Assembly: GCF_014892575.1 (NCBI RefSeq)
Contig: NZ_JADBGI010000005.1
Coordinates: forward strand, 1 to 64,000
From: Nocardiopsis coralli
GTDB lineage: Bacteria > Actinomycetota > Actinomycetes > Streptosporangiales > Streptosporangiaceae
Direction: 5' to 3'
Length of the DNA stretch: 64,000 bases
In this document: positions 7,934 through 16,761 of the stretch, one piece after another
Position numbering within the stretch: position 1 is the first letter of the stretch
How the letters are laid out: every line of letters starts with the position of its first letter
Program-made: the position numbers and the translations under genes
The notes under the pieces: model-generated
Told to the model about the DNA's origin: nothing
The model's input: only the letters and a program-made list of their open reading frames with translations
Databases searched by the model: none

Positions 7934-9556
7934 ATGCGAGTCCCCCGATCTCGCCTGTTCCTACCTGCGACTCTGTCGGTGACGCTCCTGCTCACCGCGT
8001 GTGGCGGGTCCGGTGACGAAGACCAGGCCGAAGGGCCGGTGACCATCGACGGCGGCCAGCCGGAGAACCCCCTGGTCCCCGGGAACACCAACGAGGTCTA
8101 CGGCGGCGACATCCTCGACGCCCTCTTCGCCAAGCTCATGCGGTACGACCCCGACACCGCTGAACCCGAGGAGCACATCGCCGAGTCCATCGAGACCGAC
8201 GACGACCAGACCTTCACCATCACCATCCGGGACGACTGGTCGTTCCACGACGGCACCGAGCTGGAGGCGCGCCACTTCGTGGACGCGTGGAACTACTCCG
8301 CCTACGGTCCCAACGGGTTCGTGAACAACTACTGGTTCGAGGACATCGAGGGCTACGAGGACCTCAACCCCGAGGACGAGGACGCCGAGCCGGAGACCGA
8401 CGAGATGTCGGGCCTGGAGATCATCGACGACCACACCTTCGAGGTCACCCTGAACGAGCCCTTCGCGGACTGGCCGTTCCAGCTGGGGTACACGGTCTAC
8501 TCGCCCCTGCCGGACTCCTTCTACGACGACCCCGAGGCCTTCGGCTCCGAGCCGGTCGGCAACGGGCCGTACGAGTTCTCCTCCTGGACCGACAACGAGG
8601 AGATCACCGTCGAGCGGTGGGACGACTTCCCGGGTGAGGAGCCGGGCCAGGTCGACGCCATCCAGTGGCGCATGTACGACAACCAGGACACCGCCTACCA
8701 GGACCTGATCTCCGGCAACCTCGACATCATGACCCGGCTGACCCCGGCCGCGCTGGCCGGCGACGTCTACCAGGACGACCTCGAGGACCGCTACATCGAC
8801 CAGGAGTCGGGCCTGACCTACAGCGCCACCATCACCACGGAGTCGGAGGGCTACGACGACCCGACCTTCCGCCAGGCGCTGTCGATGGCGGTCGACCGCG
8901 ACGAGCTCGCCGAGCAGATCTTCAACAACGGCCAGGAGGCCGCCGACGGCTGGGCCACCGGTGCGGTCGTCGCCTACCAGGAGGACGCCTGCGGCGAGTT
9001 CTGCACGTACGACCCGGACCGCGCCAACGAGCTCCTCGACGAGGCCGAGGACGACGGCTTCGACGTGCCCGAGGAGGTCAACTTCTACTTCAACGACGAC
9101 GCCGAGCACCGCGAGTGGGTCGAGGCCGTCGTCACGAACTGGAACCAGGTCTTCGAGGGCCGCCTCGAGGCCAACGCCGTCCCTGTCCCGACCTTCGGCG
9201 AGTTCCGCGAGAACATCAACAACCGGGACTACGACGGCATCCTGCGCACCGGGTGGCAGATGGACTACCCGCACCTGGAGAACTTCCTGACCCCGCTGTT
9301 CGTCACCGGCGCCGCCTCCAACGACGGCGACTACAGCAACGAGGAGTTCGACGAGCTGGTCGCCGAGGCCAAGCAGAGCTCCGACGAGGACGAGGCCGCC
9401 GAGCTGTACCAGGAGGCCGAGCGCATCCTCGCCCAGGACATGCCCACCATCCCGATCTTCGCGGGCCGTACCATCTCCGGCTACTCCGAGCGGATGGACA
9501 ACATGGAGATCAACCCCTTCGGTGTCCCGGTCTACGAGCGCCTCACGGTGCAGTGA
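7934..9556 (+). CDS. ABC transporter substrate-binding lipoprotein, peptide family 5
   Basis: A 540-residue extracytoplasmic solute-binding protein. The N terminus MRVPRSRLFLP is followed by a hydrophobic segment and the lipobox LLTACGGS, so it should be lipid-anchored outside the membrane. The mature part is very acidic and matches the SBP_bac_5 (DppA/OppA) family, with the conserved region around FRQALSMAVDRDELA and the late motif GWQMDYPHLENFL. The ATG at 7934 is chosen for a strong AAGGAGG 12 bases upstream; an in-frame upstream codon would bury the signal peptide. It is the first gene of a complete Dpp/Opp-type operon with two permeases and two ATPases. Di- or oligopeptide uptake is the likely function. 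Confidence 0.95.
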   Translation: MRVPRSRLFLPATLSVTLLLTACGGSGDEDQAEGPVTIDGGQPENPLVPGNTNEVYGGDILDALFAKLMRYDPDTAEPEEHIAESIETDDDQTFTITIRDDWSFHDGTELEARHFVDAWNYSAYGPNGFVNNYWFEDIEGYEDLNPEDEDAEPETDEMSGLEIIDDHTFEVTLNEPFADWPFQLGYTVYSPLPDSFYDDPEAFGSEPVGNGPYEFSSWTDNEEITVERWDDFPGEEPGQVDAIQWRMYDNQDTAYQDLISGNLDIMTRLTPAALAGDVYQDDLEDRYIDQESGLTYSATITTESEGYDDPTFRQALSMAVDRDELAEQIFNNGQEAADGWATGAVVAYQEDACGEFCTYDPDRANELLDEAEDDGFDVPEEVNFYFNDDAEHREWVEAVVTNWNQVFEGRLEANAVPVPTFGEFRENINNRDYDGILRTGWQMDYPHLENFLTPLFVTGAASNDGDYSNEEFDELVAEAKQSSDEDEAAELYQEAERILAQDMPTIPIFAGRTISGYSERMDNMEINPFGVPVYERLTVQ

Positions 9557-9578
9557 CCAGCGAGACGCGGTAATACGC

Positions 9579-9609
9579 GGCGGAGCGTCCGGTCCCCGGG
9601 CGCTCCGCC
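9579..9609 (+). terminator. Intra-operon stem-loop after the substrate-binding protein gene
   Basis: GGCGGAGCG (9579-9587) pairs perfectly with CGCTCCGCC (9601-9609) across a 13-base loop, between the SBP stop and the first permease. Such stem-loops in ABC operons typically stabilise the SBP message or attenuate read-through, giving excess binding protein. Confidence 0.6.
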
Positions 9610-9628
9610 CGCATGTGAGAGGACACCC

Positions 9629-10555
9629 ATGGGCCGTTATCTCCTGCGGCGCCTGCTCCAAGCCGTCCCGGTGCTCTTCGGAACGACCTTCCTGATCTAC
9701 GTGGTGGTCTGGCAGCTCCCCGGAGACCCGTTCGCCGGCCGGTGCGGCGACCGGGCCTGCCCCGACGCGTTCGTCAACGCGATGAACGAACAGTTCCGCC
9801 TGGACGAGCCGCTGCTCGTGCAGTACGGGCACTACATCGCCAACATGCTCCAGGGCGACCTCGGGCTGACCTACAACATGGTGCCCGTCACCGACCTGAT
9901 CGCCCAGGCGGCGCCGATCACCCTGCGCCTGGCGCTGGTCGCGCTCGCCTTCGAGATCGTGATCGGCGTGGTCGCCGGCGTGCTCTCGGGCCTGCGCCGG
10001 AACAGCTTCTTCGACAACCTGGTCTTCGTCAGCACCCTGCTCGCGCTGTCCATCCCGACCTTCGTTCTGGGCCGGTTCCTGCAGTGGCTGCTCGGTGTGC
10101 AGTGGGGCATCATCACACCCTCGGTCTCGGGTGAGGCGACCTGGGGCGAACTCATCGTGCCCGGCATCGTGATCGCCACGACCACGACGGCGATCCTCGC
10201 CCGGTTGGCGCGCACGACCATCGCCGAGAACCTGCGGGCCGACTACGTACGGACCGCGATCGCCAAGGGCATGCCGCCGCACCGGGTCATCGGTGTGCAC
10301 CTGCTGCGCAACTCCATGATCCCGATCATCACCCTGATCGGTCTGGACCTGGGCACCCTCATGGTCGGAGCGGTGGTCACCGAAGGCATCTTCAACATCA
10401 ACGGGCTGGGCGGACTGGTCTACGACCACGTCATGCGGCTGGACTCGACCGTGGTGGTCCCGGTCGCCACGCTCTTCGTCCTGATCTACATCCTCGCCAA
10501 CCTGGTCGTCGACTTGATCTATGGCCTCCTCGACCCAAGGATCCGATATGAGTGA
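9629..10555 (+). CDS. dppB: ABC transporter permease, DppB/OppB family
   Basis: A 308-residue inner-membrane permease starting MGRYLLRRLLQAVPVLFGTTF, a hallmark DppB N terminus, followed by a short extracytoplasmic segment with two cysteines and about five further helices. The EAA-type loop that contacts the ATPase is visible as DYVRTAIAKGMPPHRVIGVHLLRN. A GAGAGGA ribosome site precedes the ATG. The stop overlaps the next permease start by 8 bp. It forms the translocation pore with the DppC-like protein. Substrate class (peptide) is inferred from family. Confidence 0.94.
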   Translation: MGRYLLRRLLQAVPVLFGTTFLIYVVVWQLPGDPFAGRCGDRACPDAFVNAMNEQFRLDEPLLVQYGHYIANMLQGDLGLTYNMVPVTDLIAQAAPITLRLALVALAFEIVIGVVAGVLSGLRRNSFFDNLVFVSTLLALSIPTFVLGRFLQWLLGVQWGIITPSVSGEATWGELIVPGIVIATTTTAILARLARTTIAENLRADYVRTAIAKGMPPHRVIGVHLLRNSMIPIITLIGLDLGTLMVGAVVTEGIFNINGLGGLVYDHVMRLDSTVVVPVATLFVLIYILANLVVDLIYGLLDPRIRYE

Positions 10556-11453
10556 GCAGCTGGCCCAGGTGAGCACCAGTACCCGGCCACGCGGGCTCTG
10601 GGACGACGCCTGGGACGAGTTGAAGGGCCGGCCGATCTTCTGGATCTCCTCGGTCCTGATCCTCCTGTTCATCCTGATGGCCGCCTTCCCCACCCTCTTC
10701 ACCCGGGTGGACCCGCACGTGGCGGACCTCAGCCGCAGCATGGAGGAACCCAGCGCCGAGCACTGGTTCGGCCTGGACCGGCAGGGGCGCGACGTGTTCG
10801 CCCGCACGATCCACGGCGCGCGGGCCTCGATCATCGTCGGGCTCGCCGCGACCCTGGTGACCACGCTCATCGGCGGGCTGCTGGGGATCCTGGCCGCCTA
10901 CCTCGGCGGATGGGCCGACACCCTGATCTCCCGTCTCGGCGAGATCCTGCTCGGCCTGCCGTTCGTGCTGGGCGCGATCATCATCCTGACGACCTTCGCC
11001 GGGGCCCAGAGCGGGGCGGGGCCCGCGCTCGTCATCACCTTGGTCGTGGGCACACTGACGCTGTTGTCGTGGCCACTGGTGGCCCGGATCGCCCGTTCGG
11101 CCGCCTACTCCGTCAAACACGCCGACTACGTGCAGGCGGCGCGGGCGCTCGGGGCGGGCCCGTTCCGGATCATGTTCCGGCACCTGCTGCCCAACGTCAT
11201 GGCACCGGTGATCGTCTACGGATCGCTCATGGTCGCCACCTTCATCAGCGCCGAGGCGACCCTGTCCTTCCTGGGTGTGGGCCTGCGGCCGCCGGTGGTG
11301 TCCTGGGGCGTGGCCATCTCCGAGGCCGGCGACTACATCCGCCAGGCCTTCTTCCTGACGGCGTTCCCCACCGCGTTCCTGTGCGTCACGGTCCTGGCCT
11401 TCGTCATGTTGGGCGATGCCATCCGCGACGCCCTCGACCCGAAGCTCAGATAG
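10548..11453 (+). CDS. dppC: ABC transporter permease, DppC/OppC family
   Basis: A 301-residue permease with the DppC-type N-terminal helix (IFWISSVLILLFILMAAFPTLF), the family motif HWFGLDRQGRDVFARTIHGAR, and the EAA loop ADYVQAARALGAGPFRIMFRH. The ATG at 10548 overlaps the dppB stop (coupling); the longer frame begins inside dppB without need. It pairs with the upstream permease to make the membrane channel of the peptide importer. Confidence 0.94.
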   Translation: MSEQLAQVSTSTRPRGLWDDAWDELKGRPIFWISSVLILLFILMAAFPTLFTRVDPHVADLSRSMEEPSAEHWFGLDRQGRDVFARTIHGARASIIVGLAATLVTTLIGGLLGILAAYLGGWADTLISRLGEILLGLPFVLGAIIILTTFAGAQSGAGPALVITLVVGTLTLLSWPLVARIARSAAYSVKHADYVQAARALGAGPFRIMFRHLLPNVMAPVIVYGSLMVATFISAEATLSFLGVGLRPPVVSWGVAISEAGDYIRQAFFLTAFPTAFLCVTVLAFVMLGDAIRDALDPKLR

Positions 11454-11466
11454 GAGTTGTGAAGCA

Positions 11467-12489
11467 GTGACCCTGCAGAACAGGGACTCGGGTGACTCCT
11501 CCGTCCCCCTGCTGGAGGTGGAGGACCTCCAGGTCGAGTTCCACACCCGCGCGGGCGTGCTCAAGGCCGTCGACGGTGTGAGCTTCAGTGTGGACCACCG
11601 GGAGACGCTGGCCGTCCTCGGTGAGTCGGGCTCCGGGAAGAGCGTGACCGCGCAGACCATCATGGGCATCCTCGACATGCCCCCGGCCGTCATCGCGGGC
11701 GGAGCGGTCCGGTACCGCGGCACCGACCTGCTCGGGCTCTCCCCGCCCGAACGGCGTGCCATCCGGGGCCAGAAGATCTCGATGATCTTCCAGGACGCGC
11801 TGTCGGCGCTGAACCCGGTCTTCTCCGTGGGCTGGCAGATCGCGGAGATGTTCCGGGTCCACCGGGGCATGTCCCGCCGGGAGGCGAAGAAGCGGGCGAT
11901 CGAGCTGATGGAGCGGGTGCACATCCCGGCCGCGGCCAAACGCGTCGACGACTTCCCGCACCAGTTCTCCGGCGGGATGCGCCAGCGCATCATGATCGCG
12001 ATGGCGATCGCGCTGGACCCGGAGGTGCTCATCGCGGACGAGCCCACCACCGCCCTGGACGTGACGGTGCAGGCCCAGATCATGGAGCTGCTGGCCGAAC
12101 TCCAGGAGGAGAGCGGCATGGGGCTGATCCTCATCACGCACGACCTGGGGGTGGTCGCCGACATCGCCGACCGCACCGCGGTGATGTACGCGGGCCGGGT
12201 CATGGAACAGGCCGGGGTGTTCGACGCCTACGCCGCACCCGCGCACCCCTACACCAAGGGCCTGCTGGAATCCATCCCGCGGCTGGACCAGAAGGGCGGG
12301 GACCTGTTCTCGATCCCGGGAACCCCGCCTGACCTGCTGCACAGGCCCTCGGGCTGCGCCTTCCGCCCGCGCTGCCGGTTCCGTACGGACGAGTGCCTGA
12401 CCGAGGACCCGCCACTGCACGACATCGGCGGGGGCCGCGGCAGCGCCTGCCACCACTACCAGGAGGTCCTCGATGACGCAGAGCGGTGA
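11467..12489 (+). CDS. dppD: ABC transporter ATP-binding protein, DppD/OppD family
   Basis: A 340-residue ATPase with Walker A GESGSGKS, signature FSGGMRQRIMIAMA and Walker B VLIADEPTTALD, then the C-terminal oligopeptide-transporter extension containing cysteines (CAFRPRCRFRTDEC) typical of DppD/OppD. The start is taken as the GTG at 11467: AGGAG sits 9 bases before it, whereas the upstream ATG would overlap dppC and read through non-conserved sequence. Its last 17 bp overlap the partner ATPase gene. It energises peptide import. Confidence 0.94.
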   Translation: MTLQNRDSGDSSVPLLEVEDLQVEFHTRAGVLKAVDGVSFSVDHRETLAVLGESGSGKSVTAQTIMGILDMPPAVIAGGAVRYRGTDLLGLSPPERRAIRGQKISMIFQDALSALNPVFSVGWQIAEMFRVHRGMSRREAKKRAIELMERVHIPAAAKRVDDFPHQFSGGMRQRIMIAMAIALDPEVLIADEPTTALDVTVQAQIMELLAELQEESGMGLILITHDLGVVADIADRTAVMYAGRVMEQAGVFDAYAAPAHPYTKGLLESIPRLDQKGGDLFSIPGTPPDLLHRPSGCAFRPRCRFRTDECLTEDPPLHDIGGGRGSACHHYQEVLDDAER

Positions 12490-13516
12490 GCGCGGCCCGG
12501 CGCCCTCGGCCGAACCGGTCCTGGAGGTGCGCGACCTGGTCAAGCACTACCCCATCACCCGCGGGATCCTGTTCCAGCGCAGCTACGGCGCCGTGCAGGC
12601 CGTGGACGGGGTGAGCTTCGACCTGCGTCCGGGCGAGACCCTGGGCGTGGTGGGGGAGAGCGGGTCCGGCAAGTCCACGCTCGCCAAGATGCTGATCGGT
12701 CTGGAGGGGCCCACATCGGGCTCGATCAAGGTGCACGGGAAGGACATCACGGAACTGGACCGGCGCGGGGCCAAGCGCATGCGCCGCGACATCCAGATGA
12801 TCTTCCAGGACCCCTACACCTCGCTCAACCCGCGGATGACCGTCGGCGACATCATCTGCGAACCGTTCGAGATCCACGGCGACGTGCTCCCGTCCTCCGA
12901 ACGCCGGGGCCGCGCCCAGGAACTCCTCGAGGTGGTCGGCCTCAACCCCGAGCACATCAACCGCTACCCGCACCAGTTCTCCGGCGGGCAGCGGCAACGG
13001 ATCGGGATCGCGCGGGCCCTGGCGCTGCGCCCCAGCATCCTGGTGTGCGACGAGCCGGTCTCGGCACTGGACGTGTCGATCCAGGCGCAGGTCATCAACC
13101 TGCTGATCAAGCTCCAGAAGGAGTTCGGGCTCGCCTACGTCTTCATCGCACACGACCTGTCGGTGGTACGCCACATCTCCGACCGGGTCTCGGTGATGTA
13201 CCTGGGCCGCTTCGTCGAATCCGGTACCGACACCGAGATCTACGACCACGCGAGCCACCCGTACTCCCAGGCCCTGCTGTCGGCGGTGCCCAACCCGACC
13301 CCGGTCGGGCGGGAGTCGCGGCAGCGGATCCTGCTCTCCGGGGACGTGCCCAGCCCGGCCGACCCGCCCTCGGGGTGCCGGTTCCGCACTCGCTGCTGGA
13401 AGGCGGAGGAGATCTGCTCCACCGACGACCCGGAGCTGACGGTGCGACCCGGATCAGACCACCCGAGCGCCTGCCACTTCGCCGAGGGGCCGCTCGAGGT
13501 CGGCGGCCCGCGGTAG
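12473..13516 (+). CDS. dppF: ABC transporter ATP-binding protein, DppF/OppF family
   Basis: A 347-residue ATPase with Walker A GESGSGKST, Q-loop FQDPYTSLNPR, signature FSGGQRQRIGIARA and Walker B ILVCDEPVSALD. The C terminus again has the peptide-transporter extension (CRFRTRCWKAEEIC). A strong AGGAGG precedes the ATG, which lies inside the end of dppD. It is the last gene of the operon and forms the ATPase heterodimer with DppD. Confidence 0.94.
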   Translation: MTQSGERGPAPSAEPVLEVRDLVKHYPITRGILFQRSYGAVQAVDGVSFDLRPGETLGVVGESGSGKSTLAKMLIGLEGPTSGSIKVHGKDITELDRRGAKRMRRDIQMIFQDPYTSLNPRMTVGDIICEPFEIHGDVLPSSERRGRAQELLEVVGLNPEHINRYPHQFSGGQRQRIGIARALALRPSILVCDEPVSALDVSIQAQVINLLIKLQKEFGLAYVFIAHDLSVVRHISDRVSVMYLGRFVESGTDTEIYDHASHPYSQALLSAVPNPTPVGRESRQRILLSGDVPSPADPPSGCRFRTRCWKAEEICSTDDPELTVRPGSDHPSACHFAEGPLEVGGPR

Positions 13517-13628
13517 TGCCGGGGTGGGGTCCACGCGGGTGGGCCCCACCCACGGGTGCACGCCCGGGGCCCCGGGGCTCGTCCGCCGCGCAGTAGGCTC
13601 GCCGGAGCCCCCAGCAGACGAGGTCCGT

Positions 13629-15077
13629 ATGCGTTTCTTCCGATGCGGTCGCCGACGCGGTCCGCGGCCCTCCGGACCACCCGAGGCACCCGCCCCCGAG
13701 GCCTCTGCCCCCGAACCGTTGAAGGGTGAGCTCCCCCGCCACTACGACCACGTGGTGCGTATCGGGGTGGAGGCCGACCCCCGGGACGAAGCCGCCTTCC
13801 TCGCGGTGGCCGGCGGCCGGCCGTGGCAGACACGGAGGGTGGGCCCGGGCCGGTACGACGTGCACATCGCCGTCGCCGGTGCCGCTCTGGGTGCCACCGG
13901 GGTGGCCCTGGCCGAGTGCCACCAGGCCATGGACAAGGCCGGTTCGAACGCCCGGGTCGTGTGCGCCGCCCGGCTGCTGCGGCGCTCGCAGCCGTCCCGC
14001 CGGTACCTGGTTCTGCCCAAGGGGCGGATGCCCGAACGGGAATGGCTCGCGGCCCCCGCCCGGGGTCTGCTGGCCTGGTGGTCCCGGGGAACGATCCAAG
14101 CCGCCTCGCTCGAGGAAGCCAGATCGAGGCTGCCCGATTTCGCCGAACGCAACCCCGAGGCCGGTCCGCCGACCGGGCTCATGGTGGCCGGGCCGCCGGA
14201 TCCCCCGGACGCCCCGAGCCCCGGCTCGGCCCCGGCGGAACACGACCCCTGGAGCGACTGGCGTTTCCTCCTCGCCGCAGCGGCCGCGATCGCGGCCGGG
14301 GCGTTGTTCCTCGGCCTCTACTCCGCCTTCTGGATGCCCGAGGGGATCACGAGGTGGCTCTTCGCCGGCATCCTCGCCGCCGGCTTCTGCGTCTTCGGGC
14401 TGTGGCAGATGCTCCGACGTGTCCCCGAAGGCCGCATCAACACCTGGCTCCCCGTGGCCCTGGCCGCTCTGGCCACACCCTTGGCGGTCGCCCTGAGCAA
14501 CTCCAGCTACGACACCTACCTGGAGACCTTCGGGATCACACCGGGGGAGGTGGCGCCAACCGGCGCCGCCGGCCGGCTCTTCGCCCTGTCCGACACCCTG
14601 CCCCCGGTGCTGTTCGTGCTGCTGTTCTCCCTCGGGGTCTTCGGCCTGCTCCGGTACTTCCACGTGGGCCGGCGTGGGGTGGGGTTCGTGCCGCAGCTGC
14701 TGTCGGTCGGCGTGGTCGGTCTGTACGGGCTCGCCACCCTGTACCTGCTGCTCACCGCCATGGCCGTGTCCCTGGAGCGGAGCGTCGAGGTCGGCGCCGA
14801 ACACGCCGCCCACTACCGGGACCAGGGCGGGGAACCCCTCGGGCACGCGGGGGTGCTGCCCTCCGCCGTTTGTGCGGTACCCGATGAGGACCCGGTCACC
14901 CGGATCGGGCCGCCGCTGACCACCGACCGGCCGGTCCTGTACTTCGAGGGCACGGACGGCGTCGACCTCCTGTGGGACCGGGAACACGGGCTCACGAAGG
15001 TGCCCCGTTTCTCGGTGAGCCTCACCCCGGTGCCCGACCTCGACGCCGAGTGCCCCGAACAGGAGGCCACCGCATGA
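13629..15077 (+). CDS. Membrane protein of unknown function
   Basis: A 482-residue protein. The first ~190 residues are soluble, with a basic start (MRFFRCGRRRGPRPSG), a proline-rich linker and a globular segment around DHVVRIGVEADPRDEAAFLAV. The middle (about 205-380) has five hydrophobic segments, for example WLFAGILAAGFCVFGLWQML and LPPVLFVLLFSLGVFGLLRYF. The last ~90 residues are again soluble. The ATG at 13629 is preceded by GACGAGG; the longer open frame lacks a ribosome site. I recognise no catalytic motif. It stands alone between the dpp operon and the convergent sulfatase gene. Confidence 0.75.
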   Translation: MRFFRCGRRRGPRPSGPPEAPAPEASAPEPLKGELPRHYDHVVRIGVEADPRDEAAFLAVAGGRPWQTRRVGPGRYDVHIAVAGAALGATGVALAECHQAMDKAGSNARVVCAARLLRRSQPSRRYLVLPKGRMPEREWLAAPARGLLAWWSRGTIQAASLEEARSRLPDFAERNPEAGPPTGLMVAGPPDPPDAPSPGSAPAEHDPWSDWRFLLAAAAAIAAGALFLGLYSAFWMPEGITRWLFAGILAAGFCVFGLWQMLRRVPEGRINTWLPVALAALATPLAVALSNSSYDTYLETFGITPGEVAPTGAAGRLFALSDTLPPVLFVLLFSLGVFGLLRYFHVGRRGVGFVPQLLSVGVVGLYGLATLYLLLTAMAVSLERSVEVGAEHAAHYRDQGGEPLGHAGVLPSAVCAVPDEDPVTRIGPPLTTDRPVLYFEGTDGVDLLWDREHGLTKVPRFSVSLTPVPDLDAECPEQEATA

Positions 15078-15117
15078 GCAGGCGCACCCGGCCCGGTCCG
15101 GAGGAGCGCTGACCGTC

Positions 15118-15177
15118 GGGGATCTTGCTACCAGAGCCGGCTTCAGCGCTGATGTTGGTTCCAGTAGCAAGATCCCC
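15118..15177. terminator. 60-bp imperfect palindrome between convergent genes
   Basis: GGGGATCTTGCTA (15118-15130) pairs perfectly with TAGCAAGATCCCC (15165-15177). The inner arms continue to match imperfectly down to a central AGCGCT, so the whole 60 bp can fold on itself. It lies between convergent stop codons at 15077 and 15186, so a bidirectional terminator is the simplest role. Its length is greater than most terminators and a miniature inverted-repeat element is an alternative. Confidence 0.6.
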
Positions 15178-15185
15178 GGGGTCGG

Positions 15186-16724
15186 TCACCTCGACGGGTC
15201 GGCGATCTTCCCGTGGCCCAGGGCGTTCCAGAAGTCCCCGCGCACGTAGCGGTCCTCCGCCTCGGGCTCGTAGTCCCAGCGGCGCACGCGCCCGTTCTGC
15301 AGGGCCTCGGCGACCAGGCGGCGGCTCGACTGGCTCGCGAGCACCTTCTCCTCCAGCGCCGGGACGTCGTAGCGCGCCTCGAGCGCAGACCGCAGCTCCT
15401 TCACCCGGTCGGCGTACGCGGGGTCCGCGGCACGGTTGTGCAGCTCGTCCGGGTCGGCCGCCAGGTCGAAGAGCTGCTCCGGGTCGCCCGGGCACAACAC
15501 GTACTTCAGGTCGCCCCGCACGACGGTCAGCTGCGGCCGGACCGTGCCCTCGGCCAGGTACTCGATCACGATGTCGCGGTCCTCCGGTGCAACATCGCCC
15601 GCCCGCTCCAGGCGTGCGGACTCCAGCAGTGAACGGCCGGCCTGTTCCTCCGCCTCCGGGGCCCCGGAGAGCTCCAGCAGGGTGGGCATGAGGTCGACCA
15701 GGCTCACCGGGTTCGCGAAGCGGCCGCGCGGCACCAGGTGCTCGGGCCCGTACACGATCATCGGCACGCGCGAGGACTGCTCGTACGGCGACATCTTGTA
15801 CCAGAGGCCCTTCTCGCCGAGCATGTCGCCGTGGTCGCTGGTGACGACGATGACGGTGTTGTCGGCCAGACCCAGCTCCTCGACCCGGTCGCGGATGCGC
15901 CCCACGTGGTCGTCGATGTAACTCACCGCGGCGTAGTACGCGCGGCGGGCCCGGCGGACCTCGTCGATCCCGGGGTCGCGCCGGTCGAACCCGCTCATCG
16001 TGCGCAGGCGGTGGCTGTGCGGGTCCTGCTCCGGGTCGGGCACCTCGGGGTGAGCCGGGTCCGGGATCTCCACATCGGCGAACCGGTCCCAGTGCTCACG
16101 CGGCGGCTCGTACGGGTCGTGCGGGTGGATGAACGAGGACACCATCAGGAACGGCTGGTCCTCGCCGGCGGCCTGGTTCGCGCGGACCCGGTCGTTGAGG
16201 TGGCGCAGGGTGCGGAACCCGACCTCGTCGTCGAAGTCCTGCTGCACCGTGGCCTTGGAAACACCGGCGGTGAAGACCGCGTCGGCGTCGTGGTACCACT
16301 GGAGCCGGTCCTTCAGCGGCCGGTTCCAGTCGGGCACCATGTCCAGGTCGGCCGGGTAGACGTCGGTGGTCAGGCGCTCCTCGAAACCGTGCTGCTGGTC
16401 CGGGCCGATGAAGTGCATCCGCCCGACCAGCGCCGTGTGGTAGCCGACCGCCCGCAGCCGGTGCGCGAAGGTCGGCTCGGAGGCGGCGAAGTCGTCCCCG
16501 TTGTCGTAGCAGTCGATCTCCGAGGGCATGCGCCCGGTCATCATCGACGCACGCGAGGGCGCGCACAACGGGGTGTTACAGTACGCGCGATCGAACACCG
16601 CCCCCTCATCGGCCAGCGCGTCCATGTTGGGTGTGCGCGCGGCCTCGTCACCGTAGGCACCGAGGGCCTGCGCCGCCATCTGGTCGGCCTGGACGACGAT
16701 GATGTTCGGCCGATTCCGAGTCAT
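15186..16724 (-). CDS. betC: Choline-sulfatase (type I sulfatase)
   Basis: A 512-residue alkaline-phosphatase-superfamily sulfatase. The N terminus NIIVVQADQMAAQALGAYG supplies the first metal aspartate, and LCAPSRASMMTGR is the C-x-P-S-R sulfatase signature whose Cys is converted to formylglycine. The segment SEIDCYDNGDDFAASEPTF and VGRMHFIGPDQQHGFEER are characteristic of choline-sulfatase, which hydrolyses choline-O-sulfate to choline and sulfate. The late TSDHGDMLGEKG holds further metal ligands. The ATG at 16724 has GAAAGGAAG just upstream; longer frames run into the divergent gene. The activating enzyme gene lies divergently 37 bp away and a BCCT transporter gene follows, supporting osmoprotectant uptake and conversion. 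Confidence 0.92.
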   Translation of the reverse strand: MTRNRPNIIVVQADQMAAQALGAYGDEAARTPNMDALADEGAVFDRAYCNTPLCAPSRASMMTGRMPSEIDCYDNGDDFAASEPTFAHRLRAVGYHTALVGRMHFIGPDQQHGFEERLTTDVYPADLDMVPDWNRPLKDRLQWYHDADAVFTAGVSKATVQQDFDDEVGFRTLRHLNDRVRANQAAGEDQPFLMVSSFIHPHDPYEPPREHWDRFADVEIPDPAHPEVPDPEQDPHSHRLRTMSGFDRRDPGIDEVRRARRAYYAAVSYIDDHVGRIRDRVEELGLADNTVIVVTSDHGDMLGEKGLWYKMSPYEQSSRVPMIVYGPEHLVPRGRFANPVSLVDLMPTLLELSGAPEAEEQAGRSLLESARLERAGDVAPEDRDIVIEYLAEGTVRPQLTVVRGDLKYVLCPGDPEQLFDLAADPDELHNRAADPAYADRVKELRSALEARYDVPALEEKVLASQSSRRLVAEALQNGRVRRWDYEPEAEDRYVRGDFWNALGHGKIADPSR

Positions 16725-16761
16725 GGGTCTTCCTTTCTGAGGACGGAACAAAGGGGTTCGA

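Noticed and set aside
7961..10870. 969-residue minus-strand frame across the dpp operon
   Set aside because: Lies entirely opposite recognisable SBP and permease genes; Val/Asp/Gly-rich noise with no domain.
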